A stretch of 24,025 nt of DNA from Candidatus Segatella papionis (GCA_002297965.1 DBLF01000051.1:7697-31721), one strand, 5' to 3'; counted from the first letter of the stretch, positions 14,120-22,470 are shown. Notes: generated from the sequence alone by a model not told the origin. Translations and numbers: made by a program.

Positions 14120-14232
14120 AAATATGATATTTCAAGTTTTATTATTCAACGAAATATCATATTTCAAGTTTTGTAACTCATCTAAATATTTCATTACAAG
14201 TTTTGTAACTCATCTAAATATTTCATTTCTAG
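14120..14232. repeat. 32-bp tandem repeat abutting the hisC stop, 3.5 copies
   Basis: Units start at 14120, 14152 and 14184, with a partial one at 14216 that reaches the hisC stop (14229-14231). The shared core is TTTCAAGTTTT or its variants. Units 2 and 3 share TGTAACTCATCT. Units 1 and 2 form a perfect 14-bp inverted repeat (AAATATGATATTTC at 14120 with GAAATATCATATTT at 14151), so tandem copies also create a hairpin. Confidence 0.9.
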
Positions 14233-15263
14233 TACTGTCGCAACGCTCCCAACAGCTCAGCATTCTCCGTCTTGTTGCCGATGGTGATGCGGAGGCAGTT
14301 GCCACAAAGCTGCACCTTGTTGCGATTTCTCACGATAATGCCTTGCGCCACCAGATAATCATAGATGGCCTGCGCATCCGTCACCTTCACCAAGAAGAAA
14401 TTGGCATCGGTAGGATATATCTTCACAGTGATAGGCAAATCGAGGAAGGCAGACATCACTTTGGAACGTTCCTGAAGGATGTTTTTCACCCACTCATCCA
14501 CCTTCAATGGATTCTTTAATATCTCTATGGCTTGCTGCTGGGTAAGCAGGTTGATGTTATAAGGATATTTCACCTTATTGAAGATATCAATGATTTCCTT
14601 GCTGGCGAAAGCCATTCCAAGACGCAAAGCGGCGCATCCCCAAGCCTTGCTCATCGTATTCAAGACGATGAGGTTAGGGAAATGTTTGAGCACTCCACGG
14701 AACGTACGCTCTGTGGAGAAGTCACTGTAAGCCTCATCTACCACCACAATTCCATCGAACACTCTCAGTACTTCTACGATAGCCTCACGATTGATGTGAT
14801 TGCCCGTCGGGTTGTTAGGACTGCAAAACCATACCACCTTGGTGTTGTCATCACAAGCATCGATAATCTTATCGGCTGAAATCTGGAAGTTCTCGTCGAG
14901 CAATACCGAACGATACTCCACATCATTGATGTCGGCGCAGACCTCATACATACCGTAGGTTGGAGCAATCGCCACCACATTGTCCTTGCCTGGGCGGCAG
15001 AACACGCGATAAACCAGGTCTATCGCCTCATCGGAACCATTGCCCAAGAAAATCTTTTCCTCTGGTACTCCCTTGATCTTGCTCACCAGTTTTTTCACCT
15101 CCACCTGCAGAGGATCTGGGTAGCGATTGTAAGGATCGTTATATGGATTTTCGTTGGCATCGAGGAAGACGCGGGCATTTCTGCCAGCAAACTCCGTTCT
15201 AGCGCAACTATAAGGTGCCAAGTTCCAAATGTTCTCTCGGCACAAATCTTTCAATTCTTTCAT
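14229..15263 (-). CDS. hisC: Histidinol-phosphate aminotransferase HisC
   Basis: A 344-aa PLP enzyme of fold type I that transaminates imidazole-acetol phosphate with glutamate to form histidinol phosphate. Visible residues are LDANENP (34-40), NGSDEAIDL (75-83), CSPNNPTGN (147-155), VVDEAYSDF with Asp176 for the PLP ring nitrogen, and TMSKAWG with the Schiff-base Lys206. The end GNCLRITIG is typical of the family. Its ATG begins 3 bases after the hisD stop, so it is translated as part of the his operon. It is the last gene of the unit here; no hisB follows before the terminator. Confidence 0.96.
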   Translation of the reverse strand: MKELKDLCRENIWNLAPYSCARTEFAGRNARVFLDANENPYNDPYNRYPDPLQVEVKKLVSKIKGVPEEKIFLGNGSDEAIDLVYRVFCRPGKDNVVAIAPTYGMYEVCADINDVEYRSVLLDENFQISADKIIDACDDNTKVVWFCSPNNPTGNHINREAIVEVLRVFDGIVVVDEAYSDFSTERTFRGVLKHFPNLIVLNTMSKAWGCAALRLGMAFASKEIIDIFNKVKYPYNINLLTQQQAIEILKNPLKVDEWVKNILQERSKVMSAFLDLPITVKIYPTDANFFLVKVTDAQAIYDYLVAQGIIVRNRNKVQLCGNCLRITIGNKTENAELLGALRQY

Positions 15264-15266
15264 GCT

Positions 15267-16556
15267 TTACTCTTTCGTTACTTCGTTCACTCTCAATCTC
15301 ATGGCGTTGGCATGCGCCTCCAGTTGCTCGTTCTCCGCCATCACCACCACAGCATCTCCTATGTTACGAATACCTTCTTCTGTGAGATGCTGGAAGGTGA
15401 TTTTGCGATTGTAACTATCGAGGTTTACGCCATTGTACGCCAAAGCATATCCATGGGTTGGAAGGGTGTGGTTTGTACCGCTGGCATAATCGCCCGCACT
15501 CTCGCACGCATAGTTGCCGAGGAAGACACTACCCGCATTCACCACCTTCTCCGCCAATTGCTCATAATCTTGGGTAGCGATGATGAGATGCTCTGGGGCG
15601 TATGTATTACAAAGTTCGATGGCCTCATCCTCGTCCTTCACTAGAATAAACTTAGAATTATCCAACGAGGTTTGTGCCATTTCCTTGCGTGGCAATCGCT
15701 CCAACTGCTCTTGCACCTCAGCCTTGACTTCCTCCAAAACCTTCTCGGAAGTGGTGATGAAGAACACCTGGGAGTCGAAGCCATGTTCCGCCTGCGACAA
15801 CAAGTCGGCAGCCACGAAGACAGGGTTGCAGCTTTCGTCGGCAATGACGCACACCTCCGAAGGACCAGCTGGCATGTCAATGGCTACATCGTGCAAAGAA
15901 ACTTGCTGCTTGGCAGCCATCACAAACTGATTGCCCGGGCCGAAGATTTTATACACCTTAGGTACGCTCTCTGTGCCATAAGCCATTGCTCCGATGGCCT
16001 GCACGCCACCAGCCTTAAATATTCTATTGACACCAGCAATCTTGGCAGCCATCAGTATGGCTGGGTTCACCTTCCCCTCTTTGTTTGGAGGAGTGCAGAG
16101 CACAATCTCCTTGCATCCAGCTATCTTGGCAGGTGTAGCCAACATCAATACCGTACTGAACAGAGGCGCGGTGCCTCCTGGGATATAGAGTCCCACCTTC
16201 TCGATAGCCACACTCTTTTGCCAACAAGTTACGCCTGCACAAGTTTCAACCTTCTTGCCCTCAAACTTCTGGCTCTGATGGAATGCGGCAATATTATGAT
16301 GGGCGAGGTGCAAAGCGTCTTTCAATTCTTGAGAAACCATTTGCTCAGCCTCTTCCATCTCAGCCTCTGTCACAGCCAAAGAGTCAAGATGGGCATGGTC
16401 AAACTTCTCCTCGTAACGCTTCACGGCTTCGTCGCCATGGTTTTTCACATCGTCGAGTACACCCTGTACGGTAGCATTCAGCTGCGATACGTCAAGGTGT
16501 GGGCGTTTTACTATCTCGCTCCATTCCTCCTTTGCAGGATACTTTATTACCTTCAT
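15267..16556 (-). CDS. hisD: Histidinol dehydrogenase HisD
   Basis: A 429-aa zinc- and NAD-dependent enzyme that oxidises L-histidinol to L-histidine in two steps. Family motifs are YIPGGTAPLFSTVLM (about 124-138), GPGNQFVMAAK (206-216), DMPAGPSEVCVIAD (227-240) and YAPEHL with catalytic Glu322 and His323. Zinc ligands are visible as Gln255 and His258 (LLSQAEHG), Asp356 (ESAGDYASG) and His415 (EAHANAMRLR). All key residues and the usual length are present. It lies between hisG (90-base gap) and hisC (3-base gap), in the order hisG-hisD-hisC. Confidence 0.97.
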   Translation of the reverse strand: MKVIKYPAKEEWSEIVKRPHLDVSQLNATVQGVLDDVKNHGDEAVKRYEEKFDHAHLDSLAVTEAEMEEAEQMVSQELKDALHLAHHNIAAFHQSQKFEGKKVETCAGVTCWQKSVAIEKVGLYIPGGTAPLFSTVLMLATPAKIAGCKEIVLCTPPNKEGKVNPAILMAAKIAGVNRIFKAGGVQAIGAMAYGTESVPKVYKIFGPGNQFVMAAKQQVSLHDVAIDMPAGPSEVCVIADESCNPVFVAADLLSQAEHGFDSQVFFITTSEKVLEEVKAEVQEQLERLPRKEMAQTSLDNSKFILVKDEDEAIELCNTYAPEHLIIATQDYEQLAEKVVNAGSVFLGNYACESAGDYASGTNHTLPTHGYALAYNGVNLDSYNRKITFQHLTEEGIRNIGDAVVVMAENEQLEAHANAMRLRVNEVTKE

Positions 16557-16646
16557 TCCAATACTAATTTATCATGTATCATGCACAACCGGCAGACACC
16601 AGTCATACATTTTCCATCCTAATTATTAATTACTAAATATCTATTA

Positions 16647-17498
16647 TTACAGAATCATCTTCTCGATAGGTGTCACGAGGATACCCTGTGCTCCCAATTC
16701 CTTCAGTTTGCCGATGATTTCCCAGAATCTCTTCTCGTCGAGCACGGTGTGGATAGAGCACCACTGGTCGTCGGCAAGAGGGATGACCGTAGGACTCTTG
16801 ATGCCAGGCAACACCTTGATGATTTCCTCCACCTTGTTCTTTGGCGCATTCATCATCACATACTTCTTGTCTTGTGCAGAACGCACCGCCTCGAAGCGGA
16901 AGAGCATTTCATTGAGTATATGATGCTTCTCCTCGTCCATGTTCCAATTGCCGATGAGCAATGCCTCGCTCTTCATCACGACTTCCACCTCGGCAAGGTT
17001 GTTGCTTACCAGCGTAGAGCCAGAGCTTACGATGTCGAATATACCATCTGCCAAACCGATGCCCGGGCTAATCTCCACCGAACCGGTGATGACATGAATG
17101 TCGGCATTGATATTATTCTTCTTCATGAAGCTGCGCAAGATGTTAGGATAAGAAGTGGCTATCTTCTTGCCATTAAACCACTGCAATCCCGGATAGTCGA
17201 TTTTCTTAGGGATGGCAAGGCTCAAGCGACACTTGCTGAATCCGAGTCGGTCGATAATCTGCGCATTCTCGCCACGCTCCACAAACTCGTTCTCTCCCAC
17301 GATACCGATGTCTGCCACGCCAGAGGCTACACTCTGAGGAATATCATCGTCGCGAAGATAAAGCACTTCGAGAGGGAAATTACTAGACTGCACCAAGAGG
17401 GTGCGCTTAGAGGCGCTCACCTTGATGTCGGCCTCTGCTAAAAGGTTCATGGTATCGTCGAAAAGACGACCCTTACTTTGTACTGCTATTCGTAACAT
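16647..17498 (-). CDS. hisG: ATP phosphoribosyltransferase HisG (long form)
   Basis: A 283-aa enzyme that condenses ATP and PRPP in the first, feedback-inhibited step of histidine synthesis. I start it at the ATG at 17498 (MLRIAVQSKGRLFDDT, the standard HisG opening); the open frame upstream passes through the promoter. Motifs are VADIGIVGENEFVE (61-74) and the PRPP loop GLADGIFDIVSSGSTL (148-163). Residues about 208-283 form the C-terminal PII-like domain, marking the long, self-sufficient HisG that is inhibited by histidine and needs no HisZ. The leader is only about 22 bases long if the -7 box at 17527-17534 is used, so there is no room for a T-box or leader-peptide attenuator. Confidence 0.96.
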   Translation of the reverse strand: MLRIAVQSKGRLFDDTMNLLAEADIKVSASKRTLLVQSSNFPLEVLYLRDDDIPQSVASGVADIGIVGENEFVERGENAQIIDRLGFSKCRLSLAIPKKIDYPGLQWFNGKKIATSYPNILRSFMKKNNINADIHVITGSVEISPGIGLADGIFDIVSSGSTLVSNNLAEVEVVMKSEALLIGNWNMDEEKHHILNEMLFRFEAVRSAQDKKYVMMNAPKNKVEEIIKVLPGIKSPTVIPLADDQWCSIHTVLDEKRFWEIIGKLKELGAQGILVTPIEKMIL

Positions 17499-17603
17499 AT
17501 TTCTATATTTTGTTTGAAAAACATTGCAAAAGTACATAAAATTGTTAGAATATGCAAATATTTCTCTAGTTATATGCAAATATTTAGTACTTTTGCAATC
17601 GCA
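17499..17603. promoter_or_regulatory. Divergent hisG/mltF-like promoter with inverted and direct repeats
   Basis: ATTGCAAAAGTAC (17523-17535) and GTACTTTTGCAAT (17587-17599) are a perfect 13-bp inverted repeat. Each holds a TACTTTTG -7 box (TAnnTTTG) facing its gene. For hisG a TTTG -33 box (complement of 17555-17558) lies exactly 20 bases upstream. For the plus-strand gene no good -33 is seen. Between them TATGCAAATATTT occurs twice (17551-17563 and 17573-17585, 22 bases apart). One copy covers the hisG -33 box and the other abuts the plus-strand -7 box, so they could be operators for a shared regulator. Confidence 0.65.
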
Positions 17604-18920
17604 ATGAGAAAAAAATTATATTTATACGGATTATATACGCTTCTGTTGCTCTCCAGTTGCGCCGACAAGAAGCCACAGCAAGAGCTTACACCCTGGGGCA
17701 CACCCGTGGGTGACGTAGAGGCGATGGATGCCAATGGCGATGATTCTGCCGAGGGCACATCCTCGGATGCTTCCGCTAGCAGCAAAGGCAAGAAGCAGCG
17801 TGGACTTTCGCTCGCAGACATACAGGACAATGGTGAGCTGATCATGCTCACCGTAAATGGTCCTACCACCTATTATGATTACCATAACCATGGCATGGGA
17901 CTGCAGTATCTGCTCTGCGAGAAGTTCGCCCAGCAGATTGGCGTTTCGCTGCGTGTGGAGGAATGCAAGGATACCACCGAGATGATTCGGAAGCTCCAGA
18001 AGGGAGAAGGCGATGTCATAGCCGTTCCCCTGCCCCGTTCCATTTCTGCTCAGAAGCAAAAGCCAGCGTCAGACTTGCTCTTTTGCGGTGTCACGCCTGA
18101 TGGAGGAAAGACTCAATGGGCTGTGGTGGAAGGAAACCAAAGCCTAGCCGACACCCTCAACGGATGGTTCCGTCCGAAGATGATAGCCGATGTAAAAAGA
18201 GAGGAAACGTGGTTGCTATCCTCTGCCAGTATTCGTCGCCATGTCTATTCTCCTTTCTTGAACCGCTCCAAGGGTGTCATCTCCCGATACGACCAGCTCT
18301 TCATGCGATACAGCGGAATGGCTCGCATGGACTGGCGATTGATGGCGGCTCAATGCTACCAGGAAAGTTGCTTCGACCCGAATGCGAAATCATGGGCGGG
18401 CGCTTGCGGACTGATGCAGATTATGCCATCCACGGCCGCACACCTAGGATTGCCGATGAGTGCGATACACGACGCAGAGGCAAATGTGGCGGCGGCTGCT
18501 AGATATATGGCAGAATTGCAGGGGCACTTCCAGGATGTGGGCGACCCTGGGCAACGTGTGCTCTTTGCTCTGGCAGCCTACAATGGTGGTTTCCATCATA
18601 TCCGTGATGCGATGGCATTGACCCGCAAGAATGGGGGAAATCCTCAAAACTGGGGCAACGTGAGAGAATATGTGCTACGCCTCTCCCAACCGGCATACTA
18701 CTTAGATCCTGCCGTGAAATATGGATATATGCGTGGCACCGAGACTGCCGACTATGTGGATCGCATCCGTGCGCGCTGGAGCGAATACTGTGGTGGAGCT
18801 AGTTTTCACGAAAGCTACCACAGCAGTGGTAGAGGACCAAGCATAGGCAGAGGATCCAACTCATTCAGTGGAGCACCTGTAAGGTCTAGAAGACATTACC
18901 AAGGGAAATACCATATATAA
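17604..18920 (+). CDS. MltF-like membrane-bound lytic transglycosylase (lipoprotein)
   Basis: A 438-aa lipoprotein. The ATG at 17604 is chosen because it gives a lipoprotein signal with lipobox LLSSC (Cys19); the open frame extends upstream but covers the promoter. After a low-complexity linker (20-80), residues about 85-215 resemble the periplasmic solute-binding-like domain of MltF (SBP_bac_3). Residues about 235-390 are an SLT domain: AAQCYQESCFDP with catalytic Glu254, SWAGACGLMQIMPSTA, ALAAYNGGFHH, and Tyr-rich motifs toward the end. Lytic transglycosylases cut peptidoglycan between MurNAc and GlcNAc, forming 1,6-anhydroMurNAc. The last 45 residues are Ser/Gly/His-rich and probably disordered. 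It is monocistronic, with a strong terminator after it. Confidence 0.92.
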   Translation: MRKKLYLYGLYTLLLLSSCADKKPQQELTPWGTPVGDVEAMDANGDDSAEGTSSDASASSKGKKQRGLSLADIQDNGELIMLTVNGPTTYYDYHNHGMGLQYLLCEKFAQQIGVSLRVEECKDTTEMIRKLQKGEGDVIAVPLPRSISAQKQKPASDLLFCGVTPDGGKTQWAVVEGNQSLADTLNGWFRPKMIADVKREETWLLSSASIRRHVYSPFLNRSKGVISRYDQLFMRYSGMARMDWRLMAAQCYQESCFDPNAKSWAGACGLMQIMPSTAAHLGLPMSAIHDAEANVAAAARYMAELQGHFQDVGDPGQRVLFALAAYNGGFHHIRDAMALTRKNGGNPQNWGNVREYVLRLSQPAYYLDPAVKYGYMRGTETADYVDRIRARWSEYCGGASFHESYHSSGRGPSIGRGSNSFSGAPVRSRRHYQGKYHI

Positions 18921-18927
18921 GGAATGT

Positions 18928-18941
18928 GTTTCCTAGGAAAC
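18928..18941. repeat. Perfect 14-bp palindrome after the mltF-like gene
   Basis: GTTTCCTAGGAAAC reads the same on both strands. It lies between the stop codon and the terminator. It has no loop, so it fits a protein-binding site better than an RNA hairpin. Confidence 0.6.
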
Positions 18942-18946
18942 ATCAA

Positions 18947-19003
18947 AAAAGAGAGACGCTTGCGCTAGCATCACGACGATGCCGGCACAAGCGTCTCTCT
19001 TTT
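18947..19003. terminator. Bidirectional terminator between the mltF-like and TlpA-like genes
   Basis: AAAAGAGAGACGCTTG (18947-18962) pairs perfectly with CAAGCGTCTCTCTTTT (18988-19003). The loop holds a further stem, GCATC/GATGC, extended by GC/GC across a 2x2 internal loop. A and T runs on both sides serve both converging genes. Confidence 0.94.
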
Positions 19004-19036
19004 CTGATATAAGTATTATGCTTAAAATGTCTTTCA

Positions 19037-20149
19037 TTACTTGCTGAGAACTTCGTCCAACAAGGTATAGAAAGCAGGATCCTCGCCGACGATGGTCTTC
19101 ACGATTTTTCCGTCAGGACCAACAACAATCTTGGTAGGGAATCCTTGAACGGCATATTTGTCGAGTACATTGCTGCCCTTAGGGTTATAGACATGAATCC
19201 AAGGCAACTGATGTTTCTCCACAGCAGCCTTCCACTTAGCCTCGCTATCATTGCAATCCACGCCCAAGATTTCAAACTTTCCCTTGTACTTCTCATAATA
19301 CTCCTTCATCTTTGGCATACCCTTGATACACCAAAAGCACCATGAGCCCCAGAAATCGATGACCACATACTTGCCACGAAGACTAGAGAGCGAGAAGTCG
19401 TTGCCCTTGATGTCTTTGAGGGTGAAGTCTGGAGCCTCGACACCCGAAGCCTGTACCTTCTTTGCTTTCTCCTCCATCTCGGCACGTTTCTTCGCACGGT
19501 CGAGGATTGGCTGATAATATGCCTTCATTCTGCCATTCTTCACATCATCAGAAAGCAAATTGATAAACTTCTGTTTGTCGGTATAATTCTCCAATTCATC
19601 CACAATCAGAGCTGTGCATTCCTGATTTGCATGTTGCTTGGCATAATCACAAACTGTGGCAACGAACTTTTTCTGTAAAGCCGTCTCTCGTTCCTCTTTA
19701 ATCTTGCTCAAAGAATCACGATTTGCATCATTCACATTCTTATAATACCAGCTTTGTAATGAGTCAAGGTCTGCTCTTGCATTATCCAAGAATTTATCCA
19801 TCACCTCCTGTTCTTGATAAAACTTAGAACCAACTACAGATGCCTTTCCTAAAGTTTTACCTTTCAGCTGAACGCTTTCTCCAGGAAGGGCAAACACACG
19901 GGTACCACGTAAGAAGCCTTTCTTCATATCCTGTAAATCACCTAAGAATATCCATGATGGAGAATCGACCTTCTTTACATACTCAAACTTGTTCTTCTTT
20001 ACCAAAACAGTATCTCTCTTATGCTCTGACAATGCCACAAGCGAATCTGGAAGACCTTCCACATTTGCTTTGACTGTAAACGTTCCACTCTGAGCCATCG
20101 CAGCAGTGGATGCCATCACCAAGGCTGCGGTAAAAATCATTTTCTTCAT
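19037..20149 (-). CDS. TlpA/ResA-like thioredoxin-fold protein with DUF4369-type N-terminal domain
   Basis: A 370-aa exported thiol-disulfide protein. A signal peptide (1-19, ending AMA) is followed by a beta-rich DUF4369-like region (about 22-105), a helical linker (106-235) and a thioredoxin domain (236-370). The active site is WCFWC with Cys271 and Cys274, and the cis-Pro loop is GFPT (336-339). This architecture is widespread in Bacteroidales, where it likely keeps periplasmic cysteines reduced or helps cytochrome or lipoprotein maturation; the partner is unknown. It follows queC by 40 bases on the same strand, so it may be co-transcribed with it, though the functions are unrelated. Confidence 0.92.
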   Translation of the reverse strand: MKKMIFTAALVMASTAAMAQSGTFTVKANVEGLPDSLVALSEHKRDTVLVKKNKFEYVKKVDSPSWIFLGDLQDMKKGFLRGTRVFALPGESVQLKGKTLGKASVVGSKFYQEQEVMDKFLDNARADLDSLQSWYYKNVNDANRDSLSKIKEERETALQKKFVATVCDYAKQHANQECTALIVDELENYTDKQKFINLLSDDVKNGRMKAYYQPILDRAKKRAEMEEKAKKVQASGVEAPDFTLKDIKGNDFSLSSLRGKYVVIDFWGSWCFWCIKGMPKMKEYYEKYKGKFEILGVDCNDSEAKWKAAVEKHQLPWIHVYNPKGSNVLDKYAVQGFPTKIVVGPDGKIVKTIVGEDPAFYTLLDEVLSK

Positions 20150-20189
20150 TACAATATTATTATTTTATGATCTAAATTCTTATTTCTTC

Positions 20190-20843
20190 TTACTCCTCAT
20201 ACTCCGTGGTATCCACGATGCCAGCCTCAGCGAGAGCTTCCTTGCGTTCCACACAGGTACCACACTTGCCGCAATGCTTCTCGCCACCCTTATAGCAGCT
20301 CCAGGTCTCGGCATAGTCGATACCCAGTTTCTTGCCAATTCGGGCGATATCGGCCTTGGTAATGTTGGTATAAGGAGCCACCACATGCACATCCACGAAA
20401 GTACCTGCCGAAGCAGCCTTGTCGATAGCGTCGATAAACTCTGGGCGACAGTCTGGATAGATGGTGTGGTCGCCACCATGATTGGCGATGAGCACCTTCT
20501 TCAGGTTATTGCTCTCCGCAATACCTACGGCGATGCTCAGCATAATGCCATTGCGGAAAGGCACCACGGTGCTCTTCATGTTCTCGTCGGCATAATGTCC
20601 TTCGGGAATGGCATCTGCGCCCTCCAGCAAAGAACTCTTGAAATACTGATGCATAAAACCCAGGTCGATGGTGATGTGCTTGATGCCCAATCGCTCGCAG
20701 TGCATCTTGGCGAAAGGAATCTCACGCTCATTGTGGTTGCTACCATAATTAAAACTAATACCCAGGGCTATCTCGTCCTTCTTGTCATAGAGCAGCGTGA
20801 TGCTATCCATTCCGCCGCTCACGATAATTACTGAATCTTTCAC
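20190..20843 (-). CDS. queC: 7-cyano-7-deazaguanine synthase QueC
   Basis: A 217-aa enzyme that turns 7-carboxy-7-deazaguanine and ammonia into preQ0 at the cost of ATP, on the way to queuosine in tRNA. The ATP-pyrophosphatase P-loop is SGGMDS (9-14). The zinc site is the four-cysteine cluster near the end: Cys183, Cys191, Cys194 and Cys197 (SCYKGGEKHCGKCGTC). The start is GTG at 20843; an in-frame stop lies just upstream and there is no usable ATG before the P-loop. No other queuosine gene (queD, queE, queF) is in the window. The upstream leader holds an AT-rich hairpin but nothing that matches a preQ1 riboswitch. Confidence 0.95.
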   Translation of the reverse strand: MKDSVIIVSGGMDSITLLYDKKDEIALGISFNYGSNHNEREIPFAKMHCERLGIKHITIDLGFMHQYFKSSLLEGADAIPEGHYADENMKSTVVPFRNGIMLSIAVGIAESNNLKKVLIANHGGDHTIYPDCRPEFIDAIDKAASAGTFVDVHVVAPYTNITKADIARIGKKLGIDYAETWSCYKGGEKHCGKCGTCVERKEALAEAGIVDTTEYEE

Positions 20844-20957
20844 TTTTTATCTTTATATTTAAAGTTGATAATCTTGTTGTAACTTCAAGTATTTATATTT
20901 GAAGTTTATTCACTTTTCGCCTTACAGCCTACCCATCATCCCTTTATCCGAACAGAA
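20844..20957 (-). promoter_or_regulatory. queC leader: AT-rich hairpin and 40-base-spaced repeat
   Basis: AACTTCAA (20881-20888) pairs with TTGAAGTT (20899-20906) across a 10-base loop. TTTATATTTAAAGTTGAT at 20852 is repeated with two changes at 20892, 40 bases away. No clear TAnnTTTG box is visible, so queC could also be read through from radA. Confidence 0.45.
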
Positions 20958-20970
20958 TCATCCGAACAGA
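20946..20970 (-). repeat. 14-bp tandem duplication across the radA stop codon
   Basis: ATCCGAACAGA occurs at 20946-20956 and 20960-20970, period 14. The second lies in the last codons of radA (Leu-Phe-Gly), and the TGA stop (20960-20958) is between them. The end of the gene was thus copied into the 3' flank, or the reverse. Confidence 0.8.
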
Positions 20971-22430
20971 CAGCGGAAAGCCTCCTCCACCTTTCTTACA
21001 GGGTGAATCTCTATCTTGTATTTCTGGACGTTCAGACTATGATAATTGTACTTCGGAATGATGATGTGCTGGAATCCCAGCTTCTCAGCCTCGGCAACAC
21101 GCTGTTCGATACGGCTTACAGGGCGAACCTCGCCGCTCAGTCCTACCTCGCCACACATACACCAGCCCTGCTCTATCGCCGTATCTACATTGCTACTCAA
21201 CACAGCGGCGAGGACACTCAAGTCCATGGCTGGGTCTGTAACTCTCAGACCTCCGGCGATATTCAGGAACACATCCTTCTGCATCAACTTGAATCCCACT
21301 CGCTTCTCCATCACCGCCAAGAGCATATTCAGACGGCGCTGGTCGAAACCAGTGGCAGAGCGCTGAGGCGTACCGTAGGCTGCCGTACTTACCAAGGCTT
21401 GCGTCTCTACAAGGAATGGGCGCACACCCTCGATGGCGGCACTGATGGCTACTCCCGAGAGTCCATCGTGGTCTTCGGTCAAGAGAAGTTCCGAAGGATT
21501 GCTCACTTGTCGCAATCCTCCCTGCTGCATCTCATAAATACCCAATTCTGAAGTACTTCCGAAACGATTCTTGATGCTTCGCAAGATGCGATACATATAG
21601 TGCTGGTCGCCCTCGAACTGGATGACGGTATCCACGATATGCTCCAAGATTTTAGGACCTGCCAAAGTTCCCTCCTTATTGATGTGTCCGATGAGAATAA
21701 CGGGGATGCCACTGGTCTTGGCGAAACGCAACAGATGGGCGGCGCACTCACGAACCTGGGATATAGAGCCCGGCGAACTATCCACCTCGTCGGTGGCGAT
21801 GGTCTGGATGGAGTCGATGACGATGAGCTCGGGAGCCACCTCTTGGATATGCGTGAAAATCTTTTCCAACTGGGTCTCACAGAGAATGGTGATATGCTCG
21901 AAGGCTGTGCCATCAGAAGGAGTTGCAGGTTCCCCCGCAGCAGCCCGGAGTTGAGCTTGACCTTTAGCCAAACGGTCGGCACGAAGCTTGATTTGGTGGG
22001 CACTCTCCTCACCACTCACATAAAGCACCCTTCTATTCCTCATATTGAGAATGGTCTGTAGGGTGAGCGTACTCTTTCCGATACCAGGCTCACCACCCAG
22101 CAGCGTGATGCTTCCGGGCACCATTCCGCCTCCGAGCACACGGTTCAACTCCTCATCCATCATGTCGATGCGAGGCTCATCCACCGCCGATATATCTCTG
22201 AGTTTCATCGGTTTGGCATCCGTGTCTGAATGTTGTCCTCCAAACATAGTGGCAGCACCGCCATGCCGCATGGTCATACCTGCGTTCTTGGCGGCTTGCG
22301 AGCCGGAATCACCCGCTATGCGTATTTCCTTGAAAGTGTTCCATTGTCCGCAGCTTGGGCATTTTCCCATCCATTTAGACGATTCCTGCCCACAGTTGCT
22401 GCAAACGTATGCTATCTTATCTTTTGCCAT
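20958..22430 (-). CDS. radA: DNA repair protein RadA (Sms)
   Basis: A 490-aa RecA-like helicase that extends D-loops and branches during recombination repair. I start it at the ATG at 22430 (MAKDKIAYVCSNCG); a TTG two codons upstream is the only earlier option. The N-terminal zinc finger has Cys10, Cys13, Cys24 and Cys27. The Walker A motif is GGEPGIGKST (112-121), the RadA signature KNRFG is at 287-291, and the C-terminal Lon-like domain shows DVFLNIAGGLRVTDPAMDL. About 20 extra residues (near 155-178, Ala/Gly-rich) sit between the RecA strands after RADRL. Otherwise length and motifs are normal. The gene lies 40 bases behind the DigH-like gene and about 110 bases before queC on the same strand. 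Confidence 0.97.
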   Translation of the reverse strand: MAKDKIAYVCSNCGQESSKWMGKCPSCGQWNTFKEIRIAGDSGSQAAKNAGMTMRHGGAATMFGGQHSDTDAKPMKLRDISAVDEPRIDMMDEELNRVLGGGMVPGSITLLGGEPGIGKSTLTLQTILNMRNRRVLYVSGEESAHQIKLRADRLAKGQAQLRAAAGEPATPSDGTAFEHITILCETQLEKIFTHIQEVAPELIVIDSIQTIATDEVDSSPGSISQVRECAAHLLRFAKTSGIPVILIGHINKEGTLAGPKILEHIVDTVIQFEGDQHYMYRILRSIKNRFGSTSELGIYEMQQGGLRQVSNPSELLLTEDHDGLSGVAISAAIEGVRPFLVETQALVSTAAYGTPQRSATGFDQRRLNMLLAVMEKRVGFKLMQKDVFLNIAGGLRVTDPAMDLSVLAAVLSSNVDTAIEQGWCMCGEVGLSGEVRPVSRIEQRVAEAEKLGFQHIIIPKYNYHSLNVQKYKIEIHPVRKVEEAFRCLFG

Positions 22431-22470
22431 AATCAAAGATTCTATTTGCTATCAGTTTAGCCCATTGACT

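Noticed and set aside
11187..14232. CRISPR array
   Set aside because: The repeats are contiguous without unique spacers, have 14-34 bp periods and no cas genes nearby.
15672..16622. 316-codon + strand open frame opposite hisD
   Set aside because: hisD has all catalytic and zinc residues on the other strand.
17499..17522. Histidine leader-peptide or T-box attenuator before hisG
   Set aside because: The leader is about 22 bases and contains no run of His codons or T-box features.
20844..20957. preQ1 riboswitch in the queC leader
   Set aside because: Only an AT-rich hairpin is visible; I could not find the conserved preQ1 aptamer core.
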